A stretch of 64,000 nt of DNA, from the NCBI GenBank assembly GCA_949126835.1, contig OX421507.1, positions 32,006,882 to 32,070,881 of the forward strand, written 5' to 3'. This document shows, one piece after another, positions 28,701 to 35,892 of this stretch (its first letter is position 1; each line of letters opens with the position of its first letter). The DNA comes from Anisus vortex (taxonomy: Eukaryota > Mollusca > Gastropoda > Planorbidae). The notes below the pieces were generated by a model. That model did no database searches, was not told the DNA's origin, and saw only the letters and a program-made list of their open reading frames with translations. Position numbers and translations under genes: made by a program.

Positions 28701-31700
28701 GAATAGAATATAACTTGTCCTAGCTGTCTAGAGAATAGAATATAACTTGTCCTAGCTGTCCATTCTAGAGAATAGAATATAACTTGTCCTAGCTGTCCAG
28801 TCTAGAGAATAGAATATAACTTGTCCTAGCTGTCCATTCTAGAGAATAGAATATAACTTGTCCTAGCTGTCCAGTCTAGAGAATAGAATATAACTTGTCC
28901 TAGCGGTCCAGTCTAGAGAATAGAATATAACTTGTCCTAGCGGTCCAGTCTAGAGAATAGAATATAACTTGTCCTAGCGGTCCATTCTAGAGAATAGAAT
29001 ATAACTTGTCCTAGCGGTCCAGTCTAGAGAATAGAATATAACTTGTCCTAGCTGTCCAGTCTAGAGAATAGAATATAACATGTCCTAGCTGTCCAGTCTA
29101 GAGAATAGAATATAACTTGTCCTAGCGGTCCAGTCTAGAGAATAGAATATATCATGTCCTAGCTGTCCAGTCTAGAGAATAGAATATAACATGTCCTAGC
29201 TGTCCAGTCTAGAGAATAGAATATAACATGTCCTAGCTGTCCATTCTAGAGAATAGAATATAACTTGTCCTAGCGGTCCAGTCTAGAGAATAGAATATAA
29301 CTTGTCCTAGCTGTCCAGTCTAGAGAATAGAATATAACTTGTCCTAGCGGTCCAGTCTAGAGAATAGAATATAACTTGTCCTAGCGGTCCAGTCTAGAGA
29401 ATAGAATATAACATGTCCTAGCTGTCCATTCTAGAGAATAGAATATAACTTGTCCTAGCGGTCCAGTCTAGAGAATAGAATATAACTTGTCCTAGCTATC
29501 CATTCTAGAGAATAGAATATAACTTGTCCTAGCGGTCCAGTCTAGAGAATAGAATATAACATGTCCTAGCTGTCCAGTCCAGAGAATAGAATATAACTTG
29601 TCCTAGCTGTCCATTCTAGAGAATAGAATATAACTTGTCCTGGGCGTCCAGTCTGGAGAGTATATCTTGTCCTAGCTGTCTAGAGAATAGAATATATCAT
29701 GTCCTAGCTGTCCAGTCTAGATAATAGAATATAACTTGTCCTAGCTGTCCAGTATAGAGAAAAGAATATAACATGTCCTAGCTGTCCAGTCTAGAGAATA
29801 GAATATAACTTGTCCTATGCGTCCAGTCTGAAGAGTATATCTTGTCCTAGCTGTCCAGTCTAGAGAATAGAATATAACATGTCCTAGCTGTCCAGTATAG
29901 AGAATATAACTTGTCCTGGGCGTCCAGTCTGGTGAGTATATGTTGTCCTAGCTGTCCAGTATAGAGAATATAATAAAACATGTCCTAGCTGTCCAGTCTA
30001 GAGAATATAATATAACATGTCCTAGCTGTCCAGTCTAGTGAATATAAATTGTCCTAGCTGTCCAGTCTAGAGAATAGAATATAACATGTACTAGCTATCC
30101 AGTATAGAGAATAGAATATAACATGTCCTAGCTGTCCAGTCTAGAGAATATAACTTGTCCTTACTGTCCAGTACAAAGAATAGAATATAACATGGCCTAG
30201 CTGTCCAGTCTAGAGAATAGAATATAACTTGTCCTAGCTGTCCAGTCTAGAAAATAGAATATAACATGTCCTAGCTGTCCAGATTAGAGAATAGAATATA
30301 ACATGTCCAGTCTAGTGAATATAAATTGTCATAGCTGTCCAATCTAGAGAATAGAATATAACATGTCCTAGCTGTCCAGAATAGAGAATAGAATATAACA
30401 TGTCCTAGCTGTCCAGAATAGAGAATATAATATAACATATCCTAGCTGTCCAGTCTAGACAATATAACTTGTCCTCGCTGTCCAGTAAAGAGAATAGAAT
30501 ATAACATGTCCTAGCCGTCCATTCTAGCAAATATAAATTGTCCTAGCTGTCCAGTCTAGAGAATAGAATATAACATGCCCTAGCTGTCCAGTATAGAGAA
30601 TAGAATATAACATGTCCTAGCTGTCCAGTCAAGAGCATATAACTTGTCCTTGCTGTCCAGAATAGAGAATAGAATATAACATGTCCTAACTGTCCAGTAT
30701 AGAGAATAGAATATAACATGTCCCAGCTGTCCAGTCTAGAGCATATAACTTGTCCTCGCTGTCCAGTAAAGAGAATAGAATATAACATGTCCTAGCCGCC
30801 CAGTCTAGCAAATATAAATTGTCCTAGCTGTCCAGTCTAGAGAATAGAATATAACATGACCTCGCTGTCCAGAATAGAGAATAGAATATAACATGTCCTA
30901 GCTGTCCAGTATAGAGAATATAACATGTCCTAGCTGTCCAGTATAGAGAATAAAATATAACATGTCCTAGCTGTCCAGTCTAGAGAATAGAATATAACAT
31001 GTCCTAGCTGTCCAGTATAGAGAATAAAATATAACATGTCCTAGCTGTCCAGTATAGAGAATAGAATATAACATGTCCTAGCTGTCCAGTCTATAGAATA
31101 GAATATAAATTGCTATATGAAAAACTTACATCCACAGATCTGTAAGAAGTTACATAAAGATAACTTAAAAAGTCTAACCTTAATTTCTCCAAGCTCTGCA
31201 GCATTGTGCAGTGGACTACCACCGAGGTTGTCTAACGTAACCTTTGCCCCACCATCTTTCAGCATCCACTGGACCACGTCCGCGTGCCCACGGCTAGCAG
31301 CATAATGCAGAGGTGTCGCTCCGTCAAAATCTCTATCATTTGGGTTGCACTTCTCTTCCTTAATCTAGAAGTATAGTCAAAACAAGCATTAACTGCAGAA
31401 CTGCAGAGTAAACTGACAAAGAACTAATGACAACTGACCCAGAACTACAGAGTAAACTGACAAAGAACTAATGACAATTGACCTAAAACTGCAGAGTAAA
31501 CTGACAAAAAACTAATGACAACTGACCCAGAACTGCAGAGTAAACTGACAAAGAACTAATGAGAACTGACCCAGAACTGCAGAGTAAACTGACAAAGAAC
31601 TAATGACAACTGACCCAAAACTTCAGAGTAAACTGATAAAGAACTAATGACAACTGAACCAGAACTACAGAGTAAACTGTGTCTTTCAATATTAATATCT

Positions 31701-34700
31701 CATTAAAGTCATTCCTTTCATTCATGTTAAGTGGTTTAGGCATAATCTGATTTTAAAAACCGGAAGTCTTTATTCCACCTCTCAATCCCAAAACACTAAA
31801 ATGAAAGGGTGTAACTTTTATTTCCATTGGTTTAAACTGAAGTCGGTGATCTAGTGTATCCGGTGTATCCAGTGTATCCAGGATTTCATTAACAAGGAAA
31901 AATGTAACACACGACTGATATGCCTTTTTAAGACAAAGATGTAGAAAGGTGAATGAAGCAGGAAAAAAAAAGAAAAATAAATAAACACAAGTTTAAGCAG
32001 TTGTGATCTAGTTGTAAACAATATTAAACAATCAGTATTAAGTATAAAAAATCAGTATTATACAATTGGTATCAATCACTGAACTATGAAAAGAATGGAT
32101 TCATGCCAACATCAAAAAGCTTTCACTTATCTATAAAATTAGATATCCTAAACACTGACCTGTAAATACATCTCAAGTGACTTAGACTTTTCCTTTTTAT
32201 CGTATAGATTTGTTCTTATTATAGGTGGATGATTGTGTAGTCAATCCAATATGCCGCAGTTTGCATATATAAATTTTTTATGGGGACACTACCCATTCGT
32301 TATATAGTTCAGTGGTATTAAGTAATCAGTGGTAAATATACAATCACTATAAAACAATCAGAAACTCAGTCCATCTAATAATAATAATAATGGTTATTTA
32401 TATTGCGCTTCTATCCATGCTATTTTAGCATGTTCAATGTGCTCTAAAATCTAGCTTATTTCTTGCCAAACATTTGGTCAAGGAAACGGGAATCCCTAAA
32501 ACTGGCATGCACTATTTTAACTGCTCATGTACATAACTGACCAGCCATTTCACGACGTCCAAGTGTCCATTCTGAGCCGCTGCATGGAGACAGGACATTG
32601 CATCATAGGCTTTGATTTTGGTGGCTCCGTTTTTACTGACCAGAAACTTAAGAATGTCCAGTTGTCCAGCTTGAGAGGCCAGATACACTGGGGTGGTGCC
32701 ATTATTCATTTGCATATTAATCAGCCTTTGAGTAGAAAAATAAAAAGATGTTCATTTTTTTCGTTTCTAATGTGTAAAATATTTATGAATACTTTCTCTA
32801 GCCAAGTATCCCCAATTTTATTTTTACTTACTGGGGCCTTTTAGAAATAAAGCTTTTCTATGGCACCCTTCCCTGTTAGAGTCCTGGTTGTCACATTTAA
32901 CCACACTGAACCAAAAAATAAATACTCACTTGTAGTTCGCACCCCTAGCATAGAATTATTTTATTTATATGTTGTGCTTGACCTTTCATCTTATACATTA
33001 CAGGAGCTCCAATCTATAAAGAAGATTATTGCATCCTGCACATCCGTGGTCTGAGTCTAGTCTTGCATTTCTATTAGTGTTTTGAAGGATGTTAAGTTAC
33101 AGTTTTTCCTAGTTTGTTCAGGCAACCCATTCCATGCCCAGATGCCACACGGGAAGAAAGAGTACTTATGTGCATTTGTTCCCGGATAAGGGATGAGGAA
33201 AGTGTTTTTGTCTTTATGTTTATCTGAGCTTTGTGATATATTGTCTTTATGTTGTATTTCTAATTATAAAAATTTCTCAAAATGCATATTATATGAACAT
33301 AAAAAATACTAATTCTTCACCTTAATTTGGAAACTTTCTTTTAAAAAATGGCATCAATCATGCATAACGCAAACATAAATAAAGGCAGCGTTTCATTTAT
33401 TTTTATCGACCGATCAAAGCCCTATGGGAAAGTATTTTAGAAGGCATCTCTGTTTCTTCATCTAAGTCAGTGCTCAAAGTTCCTATTCCCAGAGTAGGTC
33501 GACACTAATAGAAGTCTTTCGACTCTGAACAAAGGTTTACCTCAGGTTTAACATAACACAAAACCTTAGATTCTAAACAAAGGTTTACCTCGGGTTTTCA
33601 TCTATCAAGATCTTCACACAGTTGATGTCTCCGCCCACAACGGCAAAATGAAGAGGCAAAGCATCGTTGGCGGCTCTGGCTGCGACACTGGCATGAGCTT
33701 CATCCATCAACCACTGGAGATACAGAAACAACAGAGTTAGGGTTATACCAACCAGTAGAGCTTATCTTAGATGTTACAGACGCTCCTTCTGTACAGAAGA
33801 TTATGGTGTCCTACTTTCATCCACCATAGTGTGAACCAAATGTCAGTGTATGTCATGTTTTAAAATGCAATAGATAATGAAAGTAAATCCACAGAGCAGG
33901 GGTTGTACAAACATTTTTTGTCATTGGGCCGTACAAAAAAATTAGATTTTACTAGATGGGCCAAACTTTCAAAATATTAATTTCCATTATTTATCAATAC
34001 AATACAATATATTTAAAAACTGTGAGGGCCACAGAAAAAGTATTGGTGGGCAATTTTGTGGCCAGCGAGCCGCCTATTGCTATTGACTTTATGCCTTCTT
34101 TTTAAAACTCCTCCATTGACTAATAACTCGATAGTATGAATAAGAAATTTTAGTTTTAGGCTTTTATTTATTGGAGTGTCTATGCGACTTGACAAATGGT
34201 GTGCACAAGATATTTGTCCTGCGACCTAGTCATGTGACAGCCATAACAAAGCCATGTCACATGGCCACCGGCTAATGATTGGAAAGATGGCGGGGATACG
34301 CGTGGGCAATTAGAGATCAGTTGATTTAAAAAAAATTCTTTAGAGACTAATATGAATAAAATCTTACATTTAATTAAAAAATGGAATTTGAATTGTTTTA
34401 GTACTGTATCAAGCTTTTAAGGAACCATTAAAAGCATAGTTGTCCCCAAGCCGAGCCCAGGGGATCATACCAGAACAACGAGACTTAAGACTATGTTTAT
34501 CTTCAATGTGTATACATTAGAATAAATCTAAATGAGATTTATGTTTGACTTGATGTTTATTTATTATTCATTTTGAATTTTGTGTTTTGTGCTTTTAAAA
34601 AAACAAAACCATGTCGCGGTAAATTATTTTTCCTAACTTGTCTTAGTTCTATATTTTAGTTAGGCATACACTGTATTGAAACTTAATCAAAAATACAATT

Positions 34701-35450
34701 ATGACTGAACATCCATGATAGGCTACTTAATTAACCCCCATTTTATTTATGTTTATATTATAGTCATAGCCTATCGATTTTACACTTTTAGGTAAAATCT
34801 AAAAGCTTTAGTTGGGCATAGGAATTTGCCTATTTTGGACGGCGCAACCTCTTGCTATATATGTATTTCATGATGGATCTAGATCTGCCAGAATAATATC
34901 TCTTGCGCTTGTCAGCCGGCAGTCTTGTAACATGCCCGCAGGAACAATATCTCCCTACCTTATATTTGTCCGACCCCCGGAGACGTAGACACTGCCTATA
35001 TATTATTCCTATATTTATATATTTTAAAACTACCTCAACAGTAAGAATGTGCTTGAATCTAGCAGCAAGATGGAGTGCAGTGGCTCCTGAGCTGTCCTGG
35101 TCACTGACTTGTAAATCTGTATTTTCTATTAACCATTTGACCACAGCTGTATTCCCTTTAGCAGCCGCATCATGTAAGGCAGTAGCTCCAGTGTTTGATC
35201 TCCTGTGTACTGAGAGTCCCCTTTCCTTAATGAGATATTCCACAACAGCACAACTGCCGCCTCTCGCAGCATAATGCAAACAACCAGCACCATTTGAATC
35301 AACCAGAGTCTCTAACTTATCTTTATTTAAAGCGCTGTCAACATTGTTATTATTATTGAAATTATTGCTCGAACAGTCCACAGACGTCAATTTTTTTAGA
35401 GTTTCTAAGTCTCCTATTTTACAAGCCTCAAAAGCACGCTGTATCACCAT
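671..35450 (-). CDS. ESPN: espin homologue (ankyrin-repeat actin-bundling protein), 3' end outside window
   Basis: Espins cross-link parallel actin filaments in microvilli, stereocilia and similar protrusions; Drosophila forked is a relative. Eight exons (35034-35450, 33589-33713, 32542-32725, 31179-31364, 7808-7981, 6935-7223, 2247-2309, 671-1721) join in phase to 829 codons. Residues 1 to about 330 are ankyrin-type repeats with the espin pattern, e.g. SGATALHLAARFKH and DGATPLHYAASRGHADVV, which line up repeat by repeat with vertebrate espin from memory. Residues 385-401 are polyproline (PPTPPLPPPPPLP), a likely profilin or SH3 ligand. A long Ser/Thr/Pro-rich linker follows. No WH2 motif or C-terminal actin-binding module is present, so the gene probably continues left of base 1. 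The start ATG has an in-frame TGA three codons upstream. Intron 4 is 23.2 kb and mostly tandem repeats. Identity is firm for the repeat region; the 3' structure is open. Confidence 0.93.
1808..2091 (-). mobile_element. tRNA-derived SINE, full-length, reverse
   Basis: Reverse copy of the common SINE of this window. Its tRNA-like head reads GGTTCAAATCC-type box B near 2021-2031 and ends near 2090; the tail carries the shared TGGATCAATT motif. Lies in espin intron 7. Confidence 0.85.
2247..2309 (-). CDS. ESPN: espin exon 7 (short linker exon)
   Basis: A 63-bp exon between TTTACAG and GTAAGT, coding about DSTASNFGIFETQLGPIVHV. Incoming phase 1 and outgoing phase 1 agree with both neighbours, which is the main support. 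It has no recognised domain. Confidence 0.7.
2426..2447. repeat. interstitial telomere-type repeat (CCCTAA)n
   Basis: Three to four perfect CCCTAA units, flanked on both sides by imperfect CCCATAAC units. TTAGGG is the molluscan telomere unit. Far too short for a telomere. Confidence 0.8.
2490..2686 (+). mobile_element. SINE, 5'-truncated and diverged
   Basis: It matches the body and tail of the common SINE (TCTGGAAGGTGTCCATTAGT, then GTCATGGCCACTGGAACT and TACTTTACTT). It lacks the tRNA-like head. Confidence 0.6.
2688..2984 (+). mobile_element. non-LTR retrotransposon, C-terminal fragment
   Basis: The open frame reads GRPRLRYKDVCTRDM, then a tryptophan-rich segment, then a basic stretch and a C2HC/C2H2-like finger (HVCKCCDKDCHSRIGLLSHT), ending at a stop at 2982-2984. 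This order is the usual C-terminus of a widespread animal LINE ORF2. Only about 100 residues remain; the reverse transcriptase is absent. Confidence 0.75.
3151..3416 (+). mobile_element. tRNA-derived SINE, near full length
   Basis: Head GGGGCACGGTAGCCGAGCG with box A, then box B GGTTCGAATCC, body with the GGAGGGTGTCC motif, tail CTATGGATCAATTCGGTC and TACTTTACTT. About 6 bp are missing in the head compared with the copy at 8727. Confidence 0.9.
3593..4844. repeat. degenerate 12-bp-based tandem repeat, about 1.25 kb
   Basis: Built from ATGATTACACAA-like words with recurring variants (CCTGAGTACACAAATATG, ACATAACTGTG, GAGTGATTACAC) that form a rough higher-order unit of about 100 bp. Intron 6 of the espin gene. 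Confidence 0.9.
4845..5877. other. intron sequence without recognised feature
   Basis: Part of espin intron 6. It holds a short (CA)n run near 5090, poly-C runs near 5270 and a poly-G run near 5825. Short open frames here have no recognisable product. Confidence 0.5.
5878..6420 (+). mobile_element. dispersed repeat element, copy A
   Basis: Bases 5880-5970 match 21640-21720 (shared CTCCGAGACTCGGTGGG, then CAGCCCGT, CAACCGCGCCCTG and CCTGGATGTC). This copy carries an internal 42-bp minisatellite that the other copy lacks. Class unknown; no coding or terminal repeats recognised. Confidence 0.6.
5995..6336. repeat. 42-bp minisatellite, 8 copies
   Basis: Near-perfect units beginning GTGCATGTATACCAGCGATC. 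42 bp is a multiple of three, so all frames stay open and give spurious 14-residue protein repeats. Confidence 0.95.
6421..6934. other. espin intron 6, right part, with SINE remnant
   Basis: Bases about 6725-6830 resemble a decayed SINE body (GGGTTCAAATCCTAG, then TATCCAGCTCAGATGG). The rest has no recognised feature. Confidence 0.5.
6935..7223 (-). CDS. ESPN: espin exon 6 (polyproline region)
   Basis: 289 bp, phase 0 to phase 1. The polyproline run (residues 385-401) is followed by a Thr run and SEAEDEITVLDSSAGLPSNR. Acceptor TCACAG|GCA, donor CCG|GTAAGA. The frame was read by hand through the GC-rich part. Espins have proline-rich peptides in this place. Confidence 0.85.
7244..7766. repeat. 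30-bp minisatellite, about 17 copies, filling espin intron 5
   Basis: Units of ACATGTATGTAGAATACATC followed by TAATTATAGC. The array occupies nearly all of the 584-bp intron between exons 5 and 6. A multiple of three, so it reads open in several frames without being a gene. Confidence 0.95.
7808..7981 (-). CDS. ESPN: espin exon 5 (last ankyrin repeat)
   Basis: 174 bp, 58 codons, coding TVVALLRANCDVTLVDNEGL and onward to LPNNPSQA. It matches the final espin ankyrin repeat ([20 protein letters not shown] in vertebrates, from memory). Acceptor CATAG|ACC, donor GCG|GTAAGC. It is separated from exon 4 by a 23-kb intron. Confidence 0.9.
8070..8366. mobile_element. short TIR element (MITE), about 300 bp
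   Basis: Left end CATAGACTATAATATACATG with GACCGCTTGCT; right end AGCAAGCGGTCCAT then ATTATAGTCTATG, its reverse complement with one small gap. No coding capacity. The first roughly 52 bp are also present once more just upstream (8018-8069) as a direct copy. Confidence 0.75.
8464..8680. mobile_element. hAT-like MITE, about 217 bp
   Basis: Termini CAGGGTCGGCAACC and GGTTGCCGACCCTTG are inverted repeats of the hAT type. Internal TGGCACGCG motifs recur. A partial relative lies at 63820-63905. Flanking bases share only CTAGT, so the 8-bp target duplication is not proven. Confidence 0.7.
8727..8998 (+). mobile_element. tRNA-derived SINE, full-length
   Basis: The best-preserved copy: GGGGCACGGTAGCCGAGCGG (box A TAGCCGAGCGG), box B GGTTCGAATCC about 45 bp later, body and tail as in the other copies. 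It serves as reference for the family. Confidence 0.92.
9005..9220 (+). mobile_element. non-LTR retrotransposon reverse transcriptase fragment, left half
   Basis: Frames give EWFRTIVRVGQGCLLSPTLF and then TITNLRFAVDI, the RT palm around the (mutated) F-A-D-D motif, here AVD. Broken by frameshifts. It continues after the inserted TIR element at 12246. Confidence 0.85.
9659..10041. mobile_element. hAT-like MITE, 383 bp, nested
   Basis: Termini TAGGGTTGCCA and TGGCAACCCTA, flanked by CTTAAGGA and CTTAAGAA, an 8-bp target duplication with one mismatch. CCCGA/TCCCGA motifs recur inside. This is the clearest hAT signature in the window. Confidence 0.85.
10416..11947. mobile_element. CGGTTTCGG-type hAT-like element, copy 1, 1.5 kb, nested
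   Basis: Left end TAGAGAACGACCG followed by ATTCGGTTTCGGCGCCGA; right end TTTCGGTCGGTCTCTA, its imperfect inverse. Flanks AAAACAAG and ATAACAAT match 6 of 8. GGTTTCGG words cluster near both ends. Relatives at 22960 and 25668. No transposase. Confidence 0.7.
12246..12575 (+). mobile_element. non-LTR retrotransposon fragment, right half
   Basis: Continues the RT interrupted at 9220: GAATTAGCCAATCTAGTAAA (ELANLV), VSAEKTKLMTSNTSGITTQI and later SLKRLKTIWRD, typical of the segment after the RT active site. Several frame breaks. Confidence 0.8.
12655..12879 (+). mobile_element. SINE, 5'-truncated
   Basis: Contains GGTCCTGGGTTCGAATCC (box B), then body motifs and GATCAATTTGGGCAGACGGG at the tail; the box A part is missing. 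Confidence 0.75.
12976..13274 (+). mobile_element. LINE 3' end with (ATCTT)n tail
   Basis: Matches 17235-17513 almost base for base (TTTAGGAACTCTGTTGTTCC, AGCCAGGAAATACAATGG, ATCAATAAAGCAATCTTATC). Same family as the LINE inside the 35-bp satellite; only the 3' UTR and last codons remain. Confidence 0.85.
13275..14035. other. espin intron 4, unannotated, with local duplication
   Basis: Bases about 13585-13750 and 13797-13965 are diverged direct copies (shared GGAAAATTA, GATAAAACTG, CTTTGTTTTT, TCATTGGTT and CTAGTTT in the same order). A (TA)n run lies at 13280-13290. No gene seen. Confidence 0.55.
14036..14576. repeat. 59-bp minisatellite, 9 copies
   Basis: Units start AAAGTCTGCCCAAGCCCAAC and contain CTGCAGCACTCACATTCAAT. 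Copies are nearly identical, suggesting recent amplification. Confidence 0.95.
14577..14952. other. spacer between arrays
   Basis: It holds GGTTGCCAGATACATGG followed by AAAAAGGAGG, which resembles 11055-11085 inside the CGGTTTCGG element, so it is perhaps a remnant. Otherwise nothing recognised. Confidence 0.4.
14953..20268. repeat. 35-bp satellite, about 4.5 kb net, split by a LINE
   Basis: Unit CCAATCATAGACTAAACATA plus ACACTTGTCCTATAT. Frequent variants are TTGTTCT for TTGTCCT, AAATATA for AAACATA, and a 5-bp longer TATATTATAT junction. It runs to 16698 and resumes after 17513. Lies in espin intron 4. Confidence 0.97.
16699..17513 (+). mobile_element. 5'-truncated LINE inserted in the 35-bp satellite
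   Basis: The ORF runs to a stop at 17331-17333. It begins CEENYLILNITKTKEMIVDF and contains QYKYLGVTITDKLTWSDHC and ITCWYGNTTTLNKHRIDRLI, the C-terminal part of a non-LTR reverse transcriptase (CR1/L2/Rex1-like). The short (ATCTT)n tail suits that group. Truncated by incomplete reverse transcription; 3' end otherwise intact. Confidence 0.9.
20287..20690 (+). mobile_element. non-LTR retrotransposon C-terminus
   Basis: The open frame reads MYGSETWRIAATNVRKIQAF, then CLRRILRISWPETTSNEELW, WKWIGHTLRK and KRKRGRPRNTWMRDME, ending at a stop near 20637; GGCCTATGTCCGG follows in another frame. This is the standard endonuclease-RT LINE C-terminus, probably the same family as the 9005/12246 fragments. 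Confidence 0.88.
20691..21180. other. espin intron 4, no feature seen
   Basis: AT-rich, with a poly-G run at about 20688 and a (GT)n run at about 21020-21045. No open frame of note. Confidence 0.5.
21181..21420 (+). repeat. dispersed repeat R1, copy
   Basis: Shares GAGTCTAGTCTTGCATTTC, GGCAACCCATTCCA and TTTATCTGAGC with copies at 33.0, 50.7, 53.5 (reverse) and 62.9 kb. Class unknown. Confidence 0.7.
21638..21960 (+). mobile_element. dispersed repeat element, copy B
   Basis: Matches copy A at 5878 over CTCCGAGACTCGGTGGG to CCTGGATGTC. Here the region corresponding to the 42-bp minisatellite is single copy (CAGTGCGGGTATACGAGCGA). Confidence 0.6.
22165..22340 (+). mobile_element. SINE, body and tail only
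   Basis: GGAGGCTGTCTCTGAGTTTA, then CCACACAATCACCTAGTATG and CCTATGGATCAATTT. The head is missing. Confidence 0.75.
22590..22957 (+). mobile_element. non-LTR retrotransposon, start of RT domain
   Basis: The frame gives NDPIPTKIMLDRLDVLLPVL followed by KIVNSSLASYLPLSQ and, after a frameshift, IKPLLKKKWP. This is the N-terminal RT block of a LINE. It is interrupted at 22960 by the CGGTTTCGG-type element. Confidence 0.8.
23822..24940. repeat. 22-bp minisatellite, about 50 copies
   Basis: Unit TACTTCATAACTACATGTAT plus TG, with occasional longer units carrying AGGCCC. It lies within CGGTTTCGG copy 2. Confidence 0.95.
25186..25663. repeat. 47-bp minisatellite, 10 copies
   Basis: Units contain ATATTAACATCCCTACCCAT and CTATAGATCTAATAGTACC. 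ATATTAACATCCCTA also occurs as single copy in element copy 1 (11655-11670), so the unit seems to have been seeded by transposon sequence. Confidence 0.95.
25668..26091. mobile_element. CGGTTTCGG-type element, copy 3, 424 bp
   Basis: Left end TAGAGGCAGACCGAAATTCG, right end TTTTCAGCCTCTA; a short inverted TAGAGGC terminus. Matches the outer parts of copy 1, so it is an internally deleted MITE. Confidence 0.7.
26092..31112. repeat. 37-bp satellite, about 5.0 kb, about 135 copies
   Basis: Unit GAATAGAATATAACTTGTCC plus TAGCTGTCCATTCTAGA, with variants AGCGGTCC, ACATGTCC, CAGTCCAGAG and shortened units lacking 14 bp. The right third is more diverged. A 1317-bp block is duplicated inside. Confidence 0.97.
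31179..31364 (-). CDS. ESPN: espin exon 4
   Basis: 186 bp, 62 codons, phase 0 at both ends. It codes IKEEKCNPNDRDFDGATPLH and then LGGSPLHNAAELGEIK, repeats 7-9. Acceptor TTCTAG|ATT, donor AAG|GTTAGA. The 37-bp satellite begins only about 65 bp downstream of the donor, and a 44-bp minisatellite starts about 25 bp upstream of the acceptor. Confidence 0.92.
31391..31681. repeat. 44-bp minisatellite, about 6-7 copies
   Basis: Unit with GAACTGCAGAGTAAACTGAC and AAAGAACTAATGACAACTGA. It starts about 25 bp intronic of the espin exon 4 acceptor. Confidence 0.93.
31682..32541. other. espin intron 3, no gene seen
   Basis: AT-rich. Bases 32383-32470 show (AAT)n followed by TTATATTGCGCTTCTAT, a pattern typical of a short dispersed invertebrate repeat. 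Nothing else recognised. Confidence 0.5.
32542..32725 (-). CDS. ESPN: espin exon 3
   Basis: 184 bp, codes LINMQMNNGTTPVYLASQAG then LHAAAQNGHLDVVKWL, ankyrin repeats 6-7. The donor is CTG|GTCAGT, less canonical but in phase 0, and it joins to exon 4 exactly where vertebrate espin continues. An ATG at 32715 is internal and not a start. Confidence 0.9.
32726..33588. other. espin intron 2 with dispersed repeat R1
   Basis: Bases about 33000-33270 are a plus-strand R1 copy (CTGAGTCTAGTCTTGCATTT, GGCAACCCATTCCATGCCC, ATGTTTATCTGAGCTTTGTG). The rest is unannotated. Confidence 0.6.
33589..33713 (-). CDS. ESPN: espin exon 2
   Basis: 125 bp between CAG and GTAAAC, coding WLMDEAHASVAARAANDALP and onward to IDENP plus AG. 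It completes repeat 4 and forms most of repeat 5, including LPLHFAVVGGD. Phase 0 in, phase 2 out; the missing base is supplied by exon 3. Confidence 0.92.
33714..35033. other. espin intron 1, possible hAT-like remnant
   Basis: Near 33898 GCAGGGGTTGTACAAAC and GGGCCGTACAAAAAAATTAG look like an hAT-type terminus, and GAGGGCCACAG lies at 34024. No matching far end found. A fragment of R1 start (TTACAGACGCTCCTTCTGTA) lies at 33774. The rest is plain AT-rich intron. Confidence 0.4.
35034..35450 (-). CDS. ESPN: espin exon 1 (start codon, ankyrin repeats 1-4 begin)
   Basis: Codes for residues 1-139, starting MVIQRAFEACKIGDLETL and ending HILTVE. It holds an Asn-rich insert (NNFNNNNN) near residue 32, then repeats GAGCLHYAARGG, TGATALHDAAAKGN and SGATALHLAARF. 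The donor GAG|GTAGTT leaves phase 0. A TGA lies in frame just upstream of the ATG, which fixes the start. Confidence 0.93.
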
Positions 35451-35817
35451 TTTTGTAAATCACGAGACATCAGAACATTAAGTAAAAGTGCCCGATTCCA
35501 TTTTATCTTAACAGGTTTTCATAAGAACTACGAGCACTCATTCATTCATTTTTATAGTTGTTGACATTTTATTAGCGACGCCCTCATAAAAGAGACAAAA
35601 GAGGATAGATCATTGTAGTTAAATACCTAATTTTTACGCTCATTCAAAAAGTTACAGTTTCTACTTCAGAATTTCTGTAAACATGTTTAATTGGTAATAA
35701 ACTTTCGTAATTGCAAATCGTATTTTATATTTTAAATTCTTTAACATTTTTTACCAAAATTAAATGCTTTAAATTAATGGTCACTCATTTTGTCGTCACT
35801 TCCTCTACCAAGGCAAC
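35451..35817. promoter_or_regulatory. probable bidirectional promoter between espin and DNAJC11
   Basis: 367 bp between divergent start codons. No TATA box is evident. CACTTCCTC (an ETS-type core) and CAACATGGCTGC (similar to the YY1 motif that overlaps start codons) lie at the DNAJC11 side. 5' UTRs of both genes must lie here unless there are upstream non-coding exons. Confidence 0.6.
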
Positions 35818-35892
35818 ATGGCTGCGTCCTTGGAGGAAGACGATGAAATTTTGAAGAGTGATTACTATGCTCTTCTTAACGTCGATAAAAAA
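35818..35892 (+). CDS. DNAJC11: DNAJC11 exon 1
   Basis: 75 bp, 25 codons: [20 protein letters not shown] and NVDKK, the start of J-domain helix I. Donor AAA|GTGCGT, phase 0. Confidence 0.93.

Noticed and set aside
32512..32715. Stand-alone small ankyrin protein
   Set aside because: It is espin exon 3; the ATG is internal and the stop lies in the intron.
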